From UBA9926 sp023261215 (GTDB taxonomy: Bacteria > Pseudomonadota > Gammaproteobacteria > Pseudomonadales > Azotimanducaceae): a stretch of 64,000 nucleotides of DNA. Position 1 is the first letter of the stretch. Every line of letters begins with the position of its first letter. Shown here in pieces: positions 26,296 to 35,476 of this stretch. The position numbers and the translations under genes are program-made. The stretch is from NCBI GenBank assembly GCA_038136035.1, contig JAYPYV010000010.1, positions 15,690 to 79,689 on the forward strand, read 5' to 3'. The notes below the pieces were generated by a model, which was given only the letters and a program-made list of their open reading frames with translations, was not told where the DNA came from and did not search any database.

Positions 26296-29200
26296 ATGCT
26301 CGGCATGTCGGACCCAGCACATTCTGTTGATCAGCTGTACTTTAATGCTGAGCAACTTTCCCAGGACTTTTCGTTATTTCCAAGAAAAGAGCCTGCCGCG
26401 GTTATCAAAGGGTTGCTCACTGAGCGGCAAATCAATGCGCAGGTCGAGCGCTTGCAGGCGATGGAAGTCGATGAGTACATCGCCTCCAGTGTTGCGCCAA
26501 CAGAGGAGTCGGGGCGTCCTGGTGCAAAAGCCATTGTTCGAGCGCTTAACGTGCCCTTGGTCAATGAAATCAGCCAGGGGCCATTCTACTCGTGTGAACT
26601 GACGTTAAATTTCTCAACTGGACCCCGAAAAATTGGCGTCATCGCACAAGACCGAGCAGCGGCGTCAGGCGTCTGGGGGCCGGAACATCACGAACTCGCC
26701 GCGCAGCGCGCCAGCAGCTACGCCATTCGATCCCTGCCCATTTTAACCCTCATGGATACACCGGGCGCGGATCCTTACGAAGAGGCCAATGCCAACAATC
26801 AGGCTCATTCGATTTCAAGATTGATCGCTGAGCTGTGTAACGTGGATGTCCCAACCCTTGGCATCATCATCGGGCAGGGGTACTCCGGGGGCGCCATTCC
26901 ACTGGCCGCCAGTAATTTGCTGCTCAGCTGTCGAACCGGTGTGTTCAATACGATTCATCCTAGATCGTTAGCGAATCTGGTGCGTCGCTACAATCTGTCT
27001 TGGCAGGAATGCGCGAAGTTTGTTGGCGTATCCTCTTACGAGCTTTATAAGCAAGGCAATATCGATGGTATTGTCGATTACGACCCTGGCGAAACGGCCA
27101 CCGTCGATAACTTTTATGCTGCGATTGTGAATGGCATCGAGTCCATCGAGAATGGTGCTCGGAATTTCGTTGCTGAGCATCCAGAGTTGCTGGATCACTA
27201 TCACCGGAATATTCGCCGTTACTTGAATCCCACACCTTATTTGTCTGCCGTCAATGCGAGTTCCACGTTAAAACTCCGTACCTCGCCAACCGAGTATCCG
27301 AATGTGTTCGGTGTTGCGTATCGATACCTCCGGTATCTGGGTTTACGCAGCCGGATTAAAGCGACAACCACGACTCAGTATGGTCGTTTAGTCGACGCAG
27401 AAATTCCGCCAGGTGAGCTGGCAGAGCGGGTGCATCGCGAGCGCCGGAGTGCTTTCCTCTCGTGGTTGCAGGATCCAGACAAGATTCTTTACGAGGATCA
27501 TTTGAGCAAAGCCTGGAAAACGTTCCAGGAGCGTCGACAGCGCCTTGGCGAAGAGCAAGGCGCCATTCGCACCTTTTTGTTTGGTGAACCTAAAGAAAAC
27601 TATGATCGCGCGAAGCTCGATTTGACGCTTGAAATCGGGTTGCACCTATACAATCGTTGGAAGGCAAGCGCGAAGGATAACTTGCTCGCGCTGGTCGAAT
27701 ATCTCCGAGATTACGAAAACGCCTCAGCGCTTCTTTCCACCAAAGACATTCGAGACGTGAAGTCGCTTCTCCGAAGCCTATCGAATGATTTGAGCCCATT
27801 TATTCAGCGTTTGAAGTCCAAGTTCAGCTTTGAAGGGCGCAAGCTCTTCGATGCTGGCTACATCGATCAAAAGAACATCGATTTCTTGAAGTCAGAGCTG
27901 GCATCTGAACTGAACTTAATCATGGAGGCGTCACCCCTCATCGATGGTGATGCTGGCGCTGGACTGACGCTCAGTCAGGCCACGATCAATCTCATCAACG
28001 AGAGTCAATCACAGAGCGCATTTATCAGAGCCAACCGCCGAATTCTCGAAGAGGTGTTGTTTAACCAAATTGAGCCGCATCGAGCGCTCGTGACCACCGC
28101 AGATCATCAGGATCTGAGCGTGGTGGATATCCTATTGGACGCAGAAATTCAGCCCCAATTCATAGAAGAGTGCCAGCAATTGCTGGTGTTCTCAGAAGTC
28201 TATGACGCGCTGATTAGCGATTTGGTGGCGATTGCGCGTGAAGCGCAGTCGTCGCGAGCACTGCAAAAAGAGACGCTGAATCGCATTTTGGATGGGGCGA
28301 TTGCGAAATTGGCATCCACGCCGCTCTTTGAGAATCAGAGCGCGGAGCAGATCAGTCGGCGGTTTGTTGATTGGTCCTTAAGGCTTTCAGAGCATGGGAA
28401 TGGCTCGAATTTCTTGAGGCAAGTCGAAGAGTGGATGCGGGGTGTCCATAAAGATAAATCCGATACTTTGTTCGTGGTCTTGAGTCATCTGTTTGAGCGA
28501 GTGATGCCAGAGTTTCAAGGGGCGGTCGCCTCGGGTAAGTCATTTTCCGGGCGCCTAGAGCCGGCTCGAATCGGTCGACGAAAAGACTTCTGGAATCGCC
28601 TGAATATTGCTTATCGCGATTTACTCTTCAACGAGATTTTGACCCGAGAGAAGCGGGCGAAGCACACAACGATCGAGACGATCACCGCTGCCTTCATCGA
28701 AGATTTTGTCGAGATGGACGCGAGCTTGATGTCAGCCAATCCAGTCTCTTTTCCAACGTTTCGACCATCGATCGAATCTGCGCTGAAGGCTGACGTGAGA
28801 CCCCATGGGCTCATAACGGGTATCGGTGAGTTTAAGGGTGCTGAAAAGCACTATCGTGCAGGGTTTGTGGTGTCGAATGTCGCCTTTCAGGCGGGCAGCA
28901 TCGACAATTCCGATTGTGTTCGATTTTGCAAATTACTGGTGGAATGTGCGGTTCAGCGACTGCCGGTGATATGTTTTATCTCTTCTGGAGGGATGCAGAC
29001 CAAAGAGGGCGCCGCTGCGCTCTTTACGATGGCCGTGGTCAACGATCGAATCACGCGATTCGTTCGTGATAACGATCTCCCCATCATTATGTTTGGGTAC
29101 GGTGATTGTACTGGCGGTGCTCAAGCCAGTTTCGTGACCCATCCTCTGGTACAGACTTATTACTTCTCTGGCGCGAGCATGCCCTTTGCAGGTCAGGCCG

Positions 29201-31209
29201 TTGTGGAGCGAAACCTGCCCTTCACTTGCCTAATGAGCAATTACTTGTCGTCCAAAGAGGGCGCGATGCAAGGGCTCGTGCAACATCCGTTTGCGCCCAA
29301 CTTAGATGCTGAACTGCGTAAGGTTGATCCAGAAATACCAGTACCCGTGGAAACGATCGTGCAGGTGGTTGACCGAATTATGGCGGGTCGACTCGAGGGG
29401 GACGCACCCGAACGCGCAAATGAAGTGGTGCACCAAGATGCAGACGTGATCCGGCCGGTGTCGAAGGTGCTGGTGCACGCCCGGGGTTGCACGGCGGTGA
29501 AGCTTGTCGTCAAGTCGCTCGAGCATGGTCTAGACGTTGTGCTGGTCCAGAGTGACCCCGATATGGAGTCTGTCCCTGCAGATCTGGTGAGAGCAGCCGG
29601 TGCCAGGGGAACCGTCGTCCCCATTGGCGGTAATACCTCGGATGAGAGCTATCTGAACGCACTCAGTATCTTAAACATCGCGCAAAGCCAGGGCGTGGAC
29701 GCGCTGCATCCAGGTATTGGGTTCTTGTCGGAAACACCCAATTTTGCAGCGTTGGTTCGCCAGAAAAACATCAATTTCGTTGGTCCGAAAGTGATGAGCA
29801 TGGAGACGATGGGCAACAAATCTAACGCCATCAGCACCACCATGTCGATCGGCGTGCCTGTTGTGCCGGGTAGCCACGGGATTGTTGATTCATCAGAGCG
29901 AGCGCTCGAAATCGCTGAACAGGTCGGCTATCCCATCCTGCTTAAAGCGGTTCATGGTGGGGGCGGTAAAGGCATTGTTAGAGTAGAACGTGCCGAGCAA
30001 CTGCATCAGTTGTTCCACCAAGTGACCACCGAGGCGCGCAGCGCTTTTGGGAACGGCGATGTCTATATTGAGAAATGTGTCACGTCGCTGCGTCATATCG
30101 AAGCGCAGGTGTTGAGAGACACCCATGGCAACACGCGAGTGTTGGGTCTGCGGGATTGCAGTGTGCAGCGGAATAATCAGAAGTTGCTTGAAGAATCTGG
30201 ATCGACCCTGCTGTCCGAGGCGCTTCGCAGCGAGGTCTTCCAATGTGCGGCGTCGATTGCTGATGCGGTCGATTACATTGGCGCAGGCACAGTCGAATTT
30301 ATTTTTGATGTCCCCAGCCAGGCCATTTACTTTATGGAGATGAACACCCGGTTGCAGGTCGAGCATCCCGTGACCGAAGCGACGACGGGCATCGATATCG
30401 TCGCGCAGCAGTTCAGAATCGCATCGGGTGAATCGATCGAGGCGCTCGCGCCCAGCGAGACGGGGTACGCCATTGAAGCAAGAATCAACGCCGAACGAGC
30501 AGCTCAGGACGCGCTTGGGAATGTCACGTTCCAGCCGACGCCAGGAAAGATCACGCGATGTGAACTGCCAGAACGTGAGGGCATCACGCTGATTTCCATG
30601 GCGGCAGCGGACAAGATGGTCTCGCCCTTCTACGATAGCCTGATTATTCAAGTCATCGCTGAGGGCGTTGATCGAGATGATGCAGTTAATAACCTCGCGA
30701 CCTACCTTGATGATGTGGTCATCGAGGGTATCAACACCAACATCTCGCTAATCAAACGAATTTTGCGCGATGACGTCTTCCTTGGCGGTGATTATGACAC
30801 CACCTATCTTCCAGGCTTCTTGTCGCGAACGGACGTGCCTTCGTTGATTCAAGAAATTGATGAAGCGGCGGGGTCTAGGGCTTCGGATTTGACGCTTGAA
30901 GCGCTCACGATCGAAGACAGTGGCGAAATTCGGGTGCTCGCACCGTCAACCGGCGTATTTTACCGAGCGCCGTCTCCTTCGGAGCCAGAATACGTTAATT
31001 TAGGTGATGTGGTGGCCGTCGAGGATGTGCTCTGTGTGCTGGAAGCAATGAAGATGTTCGCGCCGTTCAGACTCTCATCCTATGCCGGGTCTGGCGGAGA
31101 ACTCTACCCAGCGAATCAAAAGTACCGAATTACCCGAATTAATGTCTCGAGCGGACAGGCAGTGAATGAGGGTGATTTGCTGTTTGTAGTGGAACCGGTG
31201 GCTGCTTGA
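26296..31209 (+). CDS. Giant single-chain acyl-CoA carboxylase (CT-CT-BC-BCCP)
   Basis: A 1637-residue multidomain biotin enzyme. Residues 60-330 are an alpha-type carboxyltransferase domain (GVWGPEHHELAAQRAS, LMDTPGADPYEEAN, GIIIGQGYSGGAIPLA). Residues 400-800 are a long helical region without recognised domain. Residues 810-1050 are a second, beta-like carboxyltransferase domain (ISSGGMQTKEGAAAL, MFGYGDCTGGAQASF). Residues 1055-1500 are biotin carboxylase with the ATP-grasp loop AVHGGGGKGIV near 1217 and MEMNTRLQVEHPVTEAT. The C-terminus is a biotinyl domain with VLEAMKM, biotinylated at about K1586. It should carboxylate acetyl- or another acyl-CoA. The start is either ATG 26296 or 26305; neither has ideal ribosome-site spacing. 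Confidence 0.88.
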   Translation: MLGMSDPAHSVDQLYFNAEQLSQDFSLFPRKEPAAVIKGLLTERQINAQVERLQAMEVDEYIASSVAPTEESGRPGAKAIVRALNVPLVNEISQGPFYSCELTLNFSTGPRKIGVIAQDRAAASGVWGPEHHELAAQRASSYAIRSLPILTLMDTPGADPYEEANANNQAHSISRLIAELCNVDVPTLGIIIGQGYSGGAIPLAASNLLLSCRTGVFNTIHPRSLANLVRRYNLSWQECAKFVGVSSYELYKQGNIDGIVDYDPGETATVDNFYAAIVNGIESIENGARNFVAEHPELLDHYHRNIRRYLNPTPYLSAVNASSTLKLRTSPTEYPNVFGVAYRYLRYLGLRSRIKATTTTQYGRLVDAEIPPGELAERVHRERRSAFLSWLQDPDKILYEDHLSKAWKTFQERRQRLGEEQGAIRTFLFGEPKENYDRAKLDLTLEIGLHLYNRWKASAKDNLLALVEYLRDYENASALLSTKDIRDVKSLLRSLSNDLSPFIQRLKSKFSFEGRKLFDAGYIDQKNIDFLKSELASELNLIMEASPLIDGDAGAGLTLSQATINLINESQSQSAFIRANRRILEEVLFNQIEPHRALVTTADHQDLSVVDILLDAEIQPQFIEECQQLLVFSEVYDALISDLVAIAREAQSSRALQKETLNRILDGAIAKLASTPLFENQSAEQISRRFVDWSLRLSEHGNGSNFLRQVEEWMRGVHKDKSDTLFVVLSHLFERVMPEFQGAVASGKSFSGRLEPARIGRRKDFWNRLNIAYRDLLFNEILTREKRAKHTTIETITAAFIEDFVEMDASLMSANPVSFPTFRPSIESALKADVRPHGLITGIGEFKGAEKHYRAGFVVSNVAFQAGSIDNSDCVRFCKLLVECAVQRLPVICFISSGGMQTKEGAAALFTMAVVNDRITRFVRDNDLPIIMFGYGDCTGGAQASFVTHPLVQTYYFSGASMPFAGQAVVERNLPFTCLMSNYLSSKEGAMQGLVQHPFAPNLDAELRKVDPEIPVPVETIVQVVDRIMAGRLEGDAPERANEVVHQDADVIRPVSKVLVHARGCTAVKLVVKSLEHGLDVVLVQSDPDMESVPADLVRAAGARGTVVPIGGNTSDESYLNALSILNIAQSQGVDALHPGIGFLSETPNFAALVRQKNINFVGPKVMSMETMGNKSNAISTTMSIGVPVVPGSHGIVDSSERALEIAEQVGYPILLKAVHGGGGKGIVRVERAEQLHQLFHQVTTEARSAFGNGDVYIEKCVTSLRHIEAQVLRDTHGNTRVLGLRDCSVQRNNQKLLEESGSTLLSEALRSEVFQCAASIADAVDYIGAGTVEFIFDVPSQAIYFMEMNTRLQVEHPVTEATTGIDIVAQQFRIASGESIEALAPSETGYAIEARINAERAAQDALGNVTFQPTPGKITRCELPEREGITLISMAAADKMVSPFYDSLIIQVIAEGVDRDDAVNNLATYLDDVVIEGINTNISLIKRILRDDVFLGGDYDTTYLPGFLSRTDVPSLIQEIDEAAGSRASDLTLEALTIEDSGEIRVLAPSTGVFYRAPSPSEPEYVNLGDVVAVEDVLCVLEAMKMFAPFRLSSYAGSGGELYPANQKYRITRINVSSGQAVNEGDLLFVVEPVAA

Positions 31210-31284
31210 TTCGAGGCTTGCTCGAGCATGGCTCGAGGGGCTCAATGTGCTGATGGCACCCCGTAGCGGTAGCTAGGGTCAGAT

Positions 31285-32151
31285 ATGGTAGAGAACTTAG
31301 AGACGCTGTTAGCGCTCGCTCGAGCCGGGACGATGATCGAAGCCAGCACCGAGCTGCGTATTTCTCAGTCTGCGGTGAGCAAACGCATCGCTGCACTTGA
31401 GAAGTACTATAACCGTCCCTTGATCCAGAAAAAGGGTCGACGGGTTGAATTGACCCGGCACGGTCAAAAGCTGGTCGATAAGATTTCCCCCTTCCTGTCT
31501 GAGCTTCGAGATTTATTCCTAGAGGACTCTGCGGCCTCCCGGGGAGAACTCATGATCGGTGTTTCGGATGCGATCCTCTCGTCATGGGGCGCGAGCGCAT
31601 TTCACAGTGTCAGCGGTCAAATGCCGGAAGTTCAATTCACCTTTCATGCGCATAGAACCTCAGTCGTTCTCGACAGGATCCGTTCGGGCGAGTTCATGCT
31701 TGGCGTTTGTACGGGGCTAGATTCTCATGACACAGATTTGCAGTCAGAGATTCTTGCTCATGAACCGATGGTGATCATTCCGTCAGGCCTCAAGAAAATA
31801 AAGTGGCAGACAGGCACCCCGCTCAGCGTGATCAGCATCGAGGATTACTCCGGTGCCTGGCGATCCTTTGGTGAACTGGTGTCGAAGCTGGGCATTAAGC
31901 GTGAGGTGGCGCTCGAATCTTTTTTCTCCGTGGCGCAGATGGGGGTTGCTGGATTTGGTCACGCGTTGGTGCCGATAGGTGTCGCCCGCGCGCTTGGAAT
32001 CAGCGACAAGATTCTGATCAACCTAGGGGGTCATGGGTTGATGCGGCCCGTGCGGTTTGTCGCAAGGAAATCGACCTACTCGTTGCCTGTGGTCTCTAAT
32101 TTCTTTCTCGCGCTAAGGGCGCACTTGAAAACCACTGAGTTGAGTCTTTAG
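31285..32151 (+). CDS. LysR-family transcriptional regulator
   Basis: A 288-residue LysR-type regulator. The helix-turn-helix is near residues 5-62 (LLALARAGTMIEASTELRISQSAVSKRIAALE), followed by an effector-binding domain. It lies 75 bp downstream of the giant carboxylase on the same strand, so it may be co-transcribed with it and could regulate it or an unlinked target (inference). The ATG at 31285 has AGGG upstream. It converges with pilU, leaving 20 bp between stops. Confidence 0.85.
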   Translation: MVENLETLLALARAGTMIEASTELRISQSAVSKRIAALEKYYNRPLIQKKGRRVELTRHGQKLVDKISPFLSELRDLFLEDSAASRGELMIGVSDAILSSWGASAFHSVSGQMPEVQFTFHAHRTSVVLDRIRSGEFMLGVCTGLDSHDTDLQSEILAHEPMVIIPSGLKKIKWQTGTPLSVISIEDYSGAWRSFGELVSKLGIKREVALESFFSVAQMGVAGFGHALVPIGVARALGISDKILINLGGHGLMRPVRFVARKSTYSLPVVSNFFLALRAHLKTTELSL

Positions 32152-32171
32152 CGCCTAGCCGAACCTCGGCG

Positions 32172-33386
32172 TTATTGATCCAGATCGACCAACGAGAGCC
32201 CGTCGAGAGGGCCTGCCTTGGAGGCTTCGGTCTTCATGGGCTCATTTTGGGGCTGCGCTGCAGCGGCAGCCGCTTCCTCTTCAGCCATCTCTGCTTCAAC
32301 CGCAGCTGCGCCCGCTGGATTCTCATCCAAGGTGATTTTTAGTCGTAAATTGTTCTTTGAATCCGCATTTTTCAACGCCTCTTCAAGACTGATTCTCCCC
32401 TCTTTGTAGAGCTTATAGAGCGCTTGGTCGAAGGTTTGCATGCCTTGTTCGGTGGACTTCTCCATGAGCTCTTTCAACTCAGAGACCGCGCCTTTCATGA
32501 TCAGGTCTGCGGCGCGAGGCGTGCCCACCAAAATTTCGATGGCGGCTGCGCGCTTACCATCGACCGTCGGAATCAGGCGTTGCGACACAATAGCGCGCAT
32601 GTTTAAGGACAAATCCTGCAGCAACTGATTGTGACGCTCTTCTGGAAAGAAGTTGATGATGCGGTCCATGGCCTGGTTCGCGTTGTTGGCGTGCAGGGTG
32701 GATAGGCAAAGGTGGCCTGTCTCAGCGAAGGCGAGCGCGTGCTCCATGGTCTCCTGATGACGAATCTCTCCGATCAGGATGACGTCTGGTGCCTGCCGCA
32801 GCGTGTTCGCGAGTGCATCATCGAAGGTCAGGGTGTCGGTGCCCACCTCGCGTTGGTTGACGATGCAACCCTTGTGACGGTGGGTAAATTCAACCGGATC
32901 CTCGATGGTGATGATGTGTCCTTGGGAGTTCTCGTTGCGGTAATCGATGAGTGCCGCCAGCGACGTGGATTTGCCTGAGCCCGTCCCGCCAACAAACAAG
33001 ATCAGCCCTCTTTTTTGCATGATCAATTCCATCAGCACGGGCGGCAGGCCAAGGTCCTTATAATTTGGTAGATCAGTGCCCAAGCGACGGATCACCATCG
33101 ACGTCTGATTGCGTTGCTTAAAGATGTTGACTCGATAGCGGCCTAGTCCAGGCCGAGAGATTGCGAGGTTCATCTCAGGGACCTCGGCGAACTTTTCCTT
33201 TTGGACGTCATCCATGATGTCTTGCGCTAACACATCGATCTCGCCGGGTTTCATCATTTCGTCCGAGAGCTGGACGAGTTCACCGAAAATCTTGGCGCTT
33301 GGCGGCGCCCCCGTAGAGTAGTAGAGGTCTGAGCCCTCCCGTTCAGAAAGTGCCTTAAGCGCGTCTTCAAAACTGATTTGAGCCAT
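32172..33386 (-). CDS. pilU: Type IV pilus retraction ATPase, PilU-type
   Basis: A 404-residue AAA+ secretion ATPase. Walker A is FVGGTGSGKSTSLAAL near residue 130, the Asp box HIITIEDPVEFTH near residue 160, Walker B ILIGEIRHQETM near residue 203, and the His box LSTLHANNANQAM near residue 229. The C-terminus has the longer, charged and Ala-rich tail (AVEAEMAEEEAAAAAA) seen in PilU rather than PilT. It powers pilus retraction with PilT at the inner membrane. No pilT lies beside it here, which is uncommon since the two are usually adjacent. Confidence 0.88.
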   Translation of the reverse strand: MAQISFEDALKALSEREGSDLYYSTGAPPSAKIFGELVQLSDEMMKPGEIDVLAQDIMDDVQKEKFAEVPEMNLAISRPGLGRYRVNIFKQRNQTSMVIRRLGTDLPNYKDLGLPPVLMELIMQKRGLILFVGGTGSGKSTSLAALIDYRNENSQGHIITIEDPVEFTHRHKGCIVNQREVGTDTLTFDDALANTLRQAPDVILIGEIRHQETMEHALAFAETGHLCLSTLHANNANQAMDRIINFFPEERHNQLLQDLSLNMRAIVSQRLIPTVDGKRAAAIEILVGTPRAADLIMKGAVSELKELMEKSTEQGMQTFDQALYKLYKEGRISLEEALKNADSKNNLRLKITLDENPAGAAAVEAEMAEEEAAAAAAQPQNEPMKTEASKAGPLDGLSLVDLDQ

Positions 33387-33435
33387 GAGGAATCCTTGGG
33401 TTCAGATGAAAGCTCGAGCGTCGATCATCGACAGG

Positions 33436-34632
33436 TTACTGGTAAAGAATAGTCTCACCTGAAGGGGTGTTCAATGTGAGTCGGTTTTCAGTTGAAGGTT
33501 CAGTGCGACCGATAATTTTGGCTTCGACGTTGAAGTGGCTTGCGATATCGAGGAGGGCTTCGGCGGTGTTTGCATCCGTATAGATCTCCATTCGATGCCC
33601 CATGTTGAAGACCTGATACATCTCTCTCGCGGGTGTTTGGCTCACCGACTGAATGGCGTCGAAGATTGGAGGGGGTGTAAACAGCTGATCTTTGATGATG
33701 TGGACCCCATGCCCAAATTTGAGGCATTTAGTCTGACCGCCACCGGAGCAATGAATCAGCCCTCTAATGTGGGGGCGATAGTCCCGCAGGACGGCATCAA
33801 TCAGCGGGGCGTAGGTTCGCGTGGGGCTTAGCATGGCCTCGCCCACGGTTTCGCCTTGCCCACGAGGCAGTGGGTCACTCAGGCGAAAAGGGCCGCTGTA
33901 GCATAGATGCGCTGGGATATGAGGGTCATACGTCTCGGGATAATGCGCTCGGTAATGGCTTGAAAGTAAATCGTGACGCGCACTGGTGAGACCGTTACTG
34001 CCCACACCGGAATTGTGCTTCGTCTCGTAGGTCGCTTGGCCGCTCGATGAGAGGCCGACGATGACGCAAGCGCCTTGGATGCGATTGCCAATGACTTCGT
34101 CCCTTCTGAGTCTGGCCACCGCGTTGCTATCCACCGTGATGGTGCCCGTTAAATCGCCCACGTCGGCGGTTTCACCGCCGCCAGGCGTAATGCCAATGCC
34201 CAGATCTCGGAGTGTGTCTATAAACCGCTCACTCCCGCGAATCAGGGCGCTGATGACCTCGCCAGGGCAATGTCTGGCATTACGATTGAGCGTATTCGAA
34301 ATGATCAAGCCTTGGGTCGCGCCAATGCACAAAAGGTCATCCAAGTTCATAACGATCGAGTCTTGAGAGATGCCCTCAAAGACGGTTGGATCGCCGGTTT
34401 CTCGGTATTGAAGATAAGCGAGAATGGATTTCGTACCACTGCCATCGGCGTGGATGACGTTGCAGTAGTCGCTATCGCCAGCCAAGGCATCGGGAATAAT
34501 TTTGCAAAAACTGCCTGGGAAAAGGCCTGGGTCAAGTTGGTCAACGACGCGATGAACATCGTGTTTTTCTGCACTTACACCCCGCGCGCTGTAACGAGGG
34601 GACGCCGTGATTTCTTTGGGCTCGTGAGGCAT
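33436..34632 (-). CDS. AIR synthase (PurM)-like protein
   Basis: A 398-residue PurM-superfamily protein. RYSARGVSAEKHDVHRVVDQLDPGLFPGSF near the N-terminus, HADGSGTKSILAYLQY near residue 60, and MNLDDLLCIGATQGLIISNTL near residue 95 resemble the longer AIR synthases common in Bacteroidetes rather than the roughly 345-residue gammaproteobacterial PurM. It keeps PGGGETADVGDL, the ATP-binding loop of the family. I start it at the ATG at 34632 because a TATACT promoter box lies between it and the next upstream ATG at 34677. It is divergent from hisH-hisF. True AIR synthase activity is likely but not proven. Confidence 0.75.
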   Translation of the reverse strand: MPHEPKEITASPRYSARGVSAEKHDVHRVVDQLDPGLFPGSFCKIIPDALAGDSDYCNVIHADGSGTKSILAYLQYRETGDPTVFEGISQDSIVMNLDDLLCIGATQGLIISNTLNRNARHCPGEVISALIRGSERFIDTLRDLGIGITPGGGETADVGDLTGTITVDSNAVARLRRDEVIGNRIQGACVIVGLSSSGQATYETKHNSGVGSNGLTSARHDLLSSHYRAHYPETYDPHIPAHLCYSGPFRLSDPLPRGQGETVGEAMLSPTRTYAPLIDAVLRDYRPHIRGLIHCSGGGQTKCLKFGHGVHIIKDQLFTPPPIFDAIQSVSQTPAREMYQVFNMGHRMEIYTDANTAEALLDIASHFNVEAKIIGRTEPSTENRLTLNTPSGETILYQ

Positions 34633-34659
34633 GCCTGAATCTGTAGTGGCTGAACGCAG

Positions 34660-34665
34660 AGTATA
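34660..34665 (-). promoter_or_regulatory. PurM-like gene -10 candidate
   Basis: TATACT on the minus strand, preceded by GG, 28 bp upstream of the ATG at 34632. It supports that start over the ATG at 34677, which would lie upstream of it. Confidence 0.45.
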
Positions 34666-34803
34666 CCGTGCTTCCATGATGAAGCGCGGATACGGGGTCG
34701 CCGATGATCATGCGTTGACGGATACATGGCGACATCATTGCTTGTCACTTCCCTAGACAGAACGAAACTTAAAGGTTTCAGGTCGCATGCTTCTTAGGGC
34801 GGG

Positions 34804-34809
34804 TATAAT
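34804..34809 (+). promoter_or_regulatory. hisH-hisF -10 candidate
   Basis: A perfect TATAAT within GGGTATAATGCGCCCC, 29 bp upstream of the hisH ATG. It is a GC-discriminator type promoter like that before prfC; no clear -35 box. Confidence 0.5.
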
Positions 34810-34837
34810 GCGCCCCTTCGGTTAATTGAGCAGGTCG

Positions 34838-35476
34838 ATGTCGTCAGAGCGGGTCATCATCGTGGATTACCAAGCAGGGAACGTGGAAAGCGTTCATCGA
34901 GCTTGTGGCGCGGTGGGTATTCATGCCCAGATCTCAGCGAATCCAGAGGAGATTCGCTGCGCGGATAGAATCATCTTCCCCGGCGTTGGCACCGCTGAAA
35001 CCGCAGTATTGATCCTTGAACGAAGTGGCATCAAGGCTGCGTTGCTGGACTTCGCAGCCACGGGAAAACCCCTTCTCGGAATTTGTCTCGGCGCACAGAT
35101 ATTGATGCAGCACACCGAGGAAGGCGATCAGGACTGCCTTGGGCTCCTGCCAGGCGAGTGCCGGCGTTTTAAGTTTGATGATCCAGCCCTCAAAGTGCCT
35201 CAGATAGGCTGGAACGAAGTCCACTTCAAACAGAATCATCCATTATTGAAGGGGCTTGCGTCAGGGCTGGAATTTTATTTCGTGCATTCGTATTTCGTTT
35301 CGTGTCATGACGATCGCCATGTCCTGGGCGAGACCACCTATGGTGATCGAACCTTCGCCAGTATCATTGGGCGGGACCATCTGGTCGCGACGCAATTTCA
35401 TCTGGAAAAGAGCGGCCGATTTGGATTGCAATTACTGAAGAATTTTTCTGAGTGGGACGGGACCTATGCTCAGTAA
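34838..35476 (+). CDS. hisH: Imidazole glycerol phosphate synthase subunit HisH
   Basis: A class I glutamine amidotransferase of about 212 residues that supplies ammonia to HisF. It begins RVIIVDYQAGNVESV, has the oxyanion and nucleophile motif LLGICLGAQ (Cys near residue 83), PQIGWNEV near residue 125, and the HxE pair in TQFHLEKSG near residue 187. The ATG at 34838 is chosen over an in-frame TTG at 34826 because AGCAGG precedes it. It overlaps hisF by 11 bp. A hisHF pair outside a full his operon can be the main copy or a variant used for modified sugars. Confidence 0.9.
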   Translation: MSSERVIIVDYQAGNVESVHRACGAVGIHAQISANPEEIRCADRIIFPGVGTAETAVLILERSGIKAALLDFAATGKPLLGICLGAQILMQHTEEGDQDCLGLLPGECRRFKFDDPALKVPQIGWNEVHFKQNHPLLKGLASGLEFYFVHSYFVSCHDDRHVLGETTYGDRTFASIIGRDHLVATQFHLEKSGRFGLQLLKNFSEWDGTYAQ

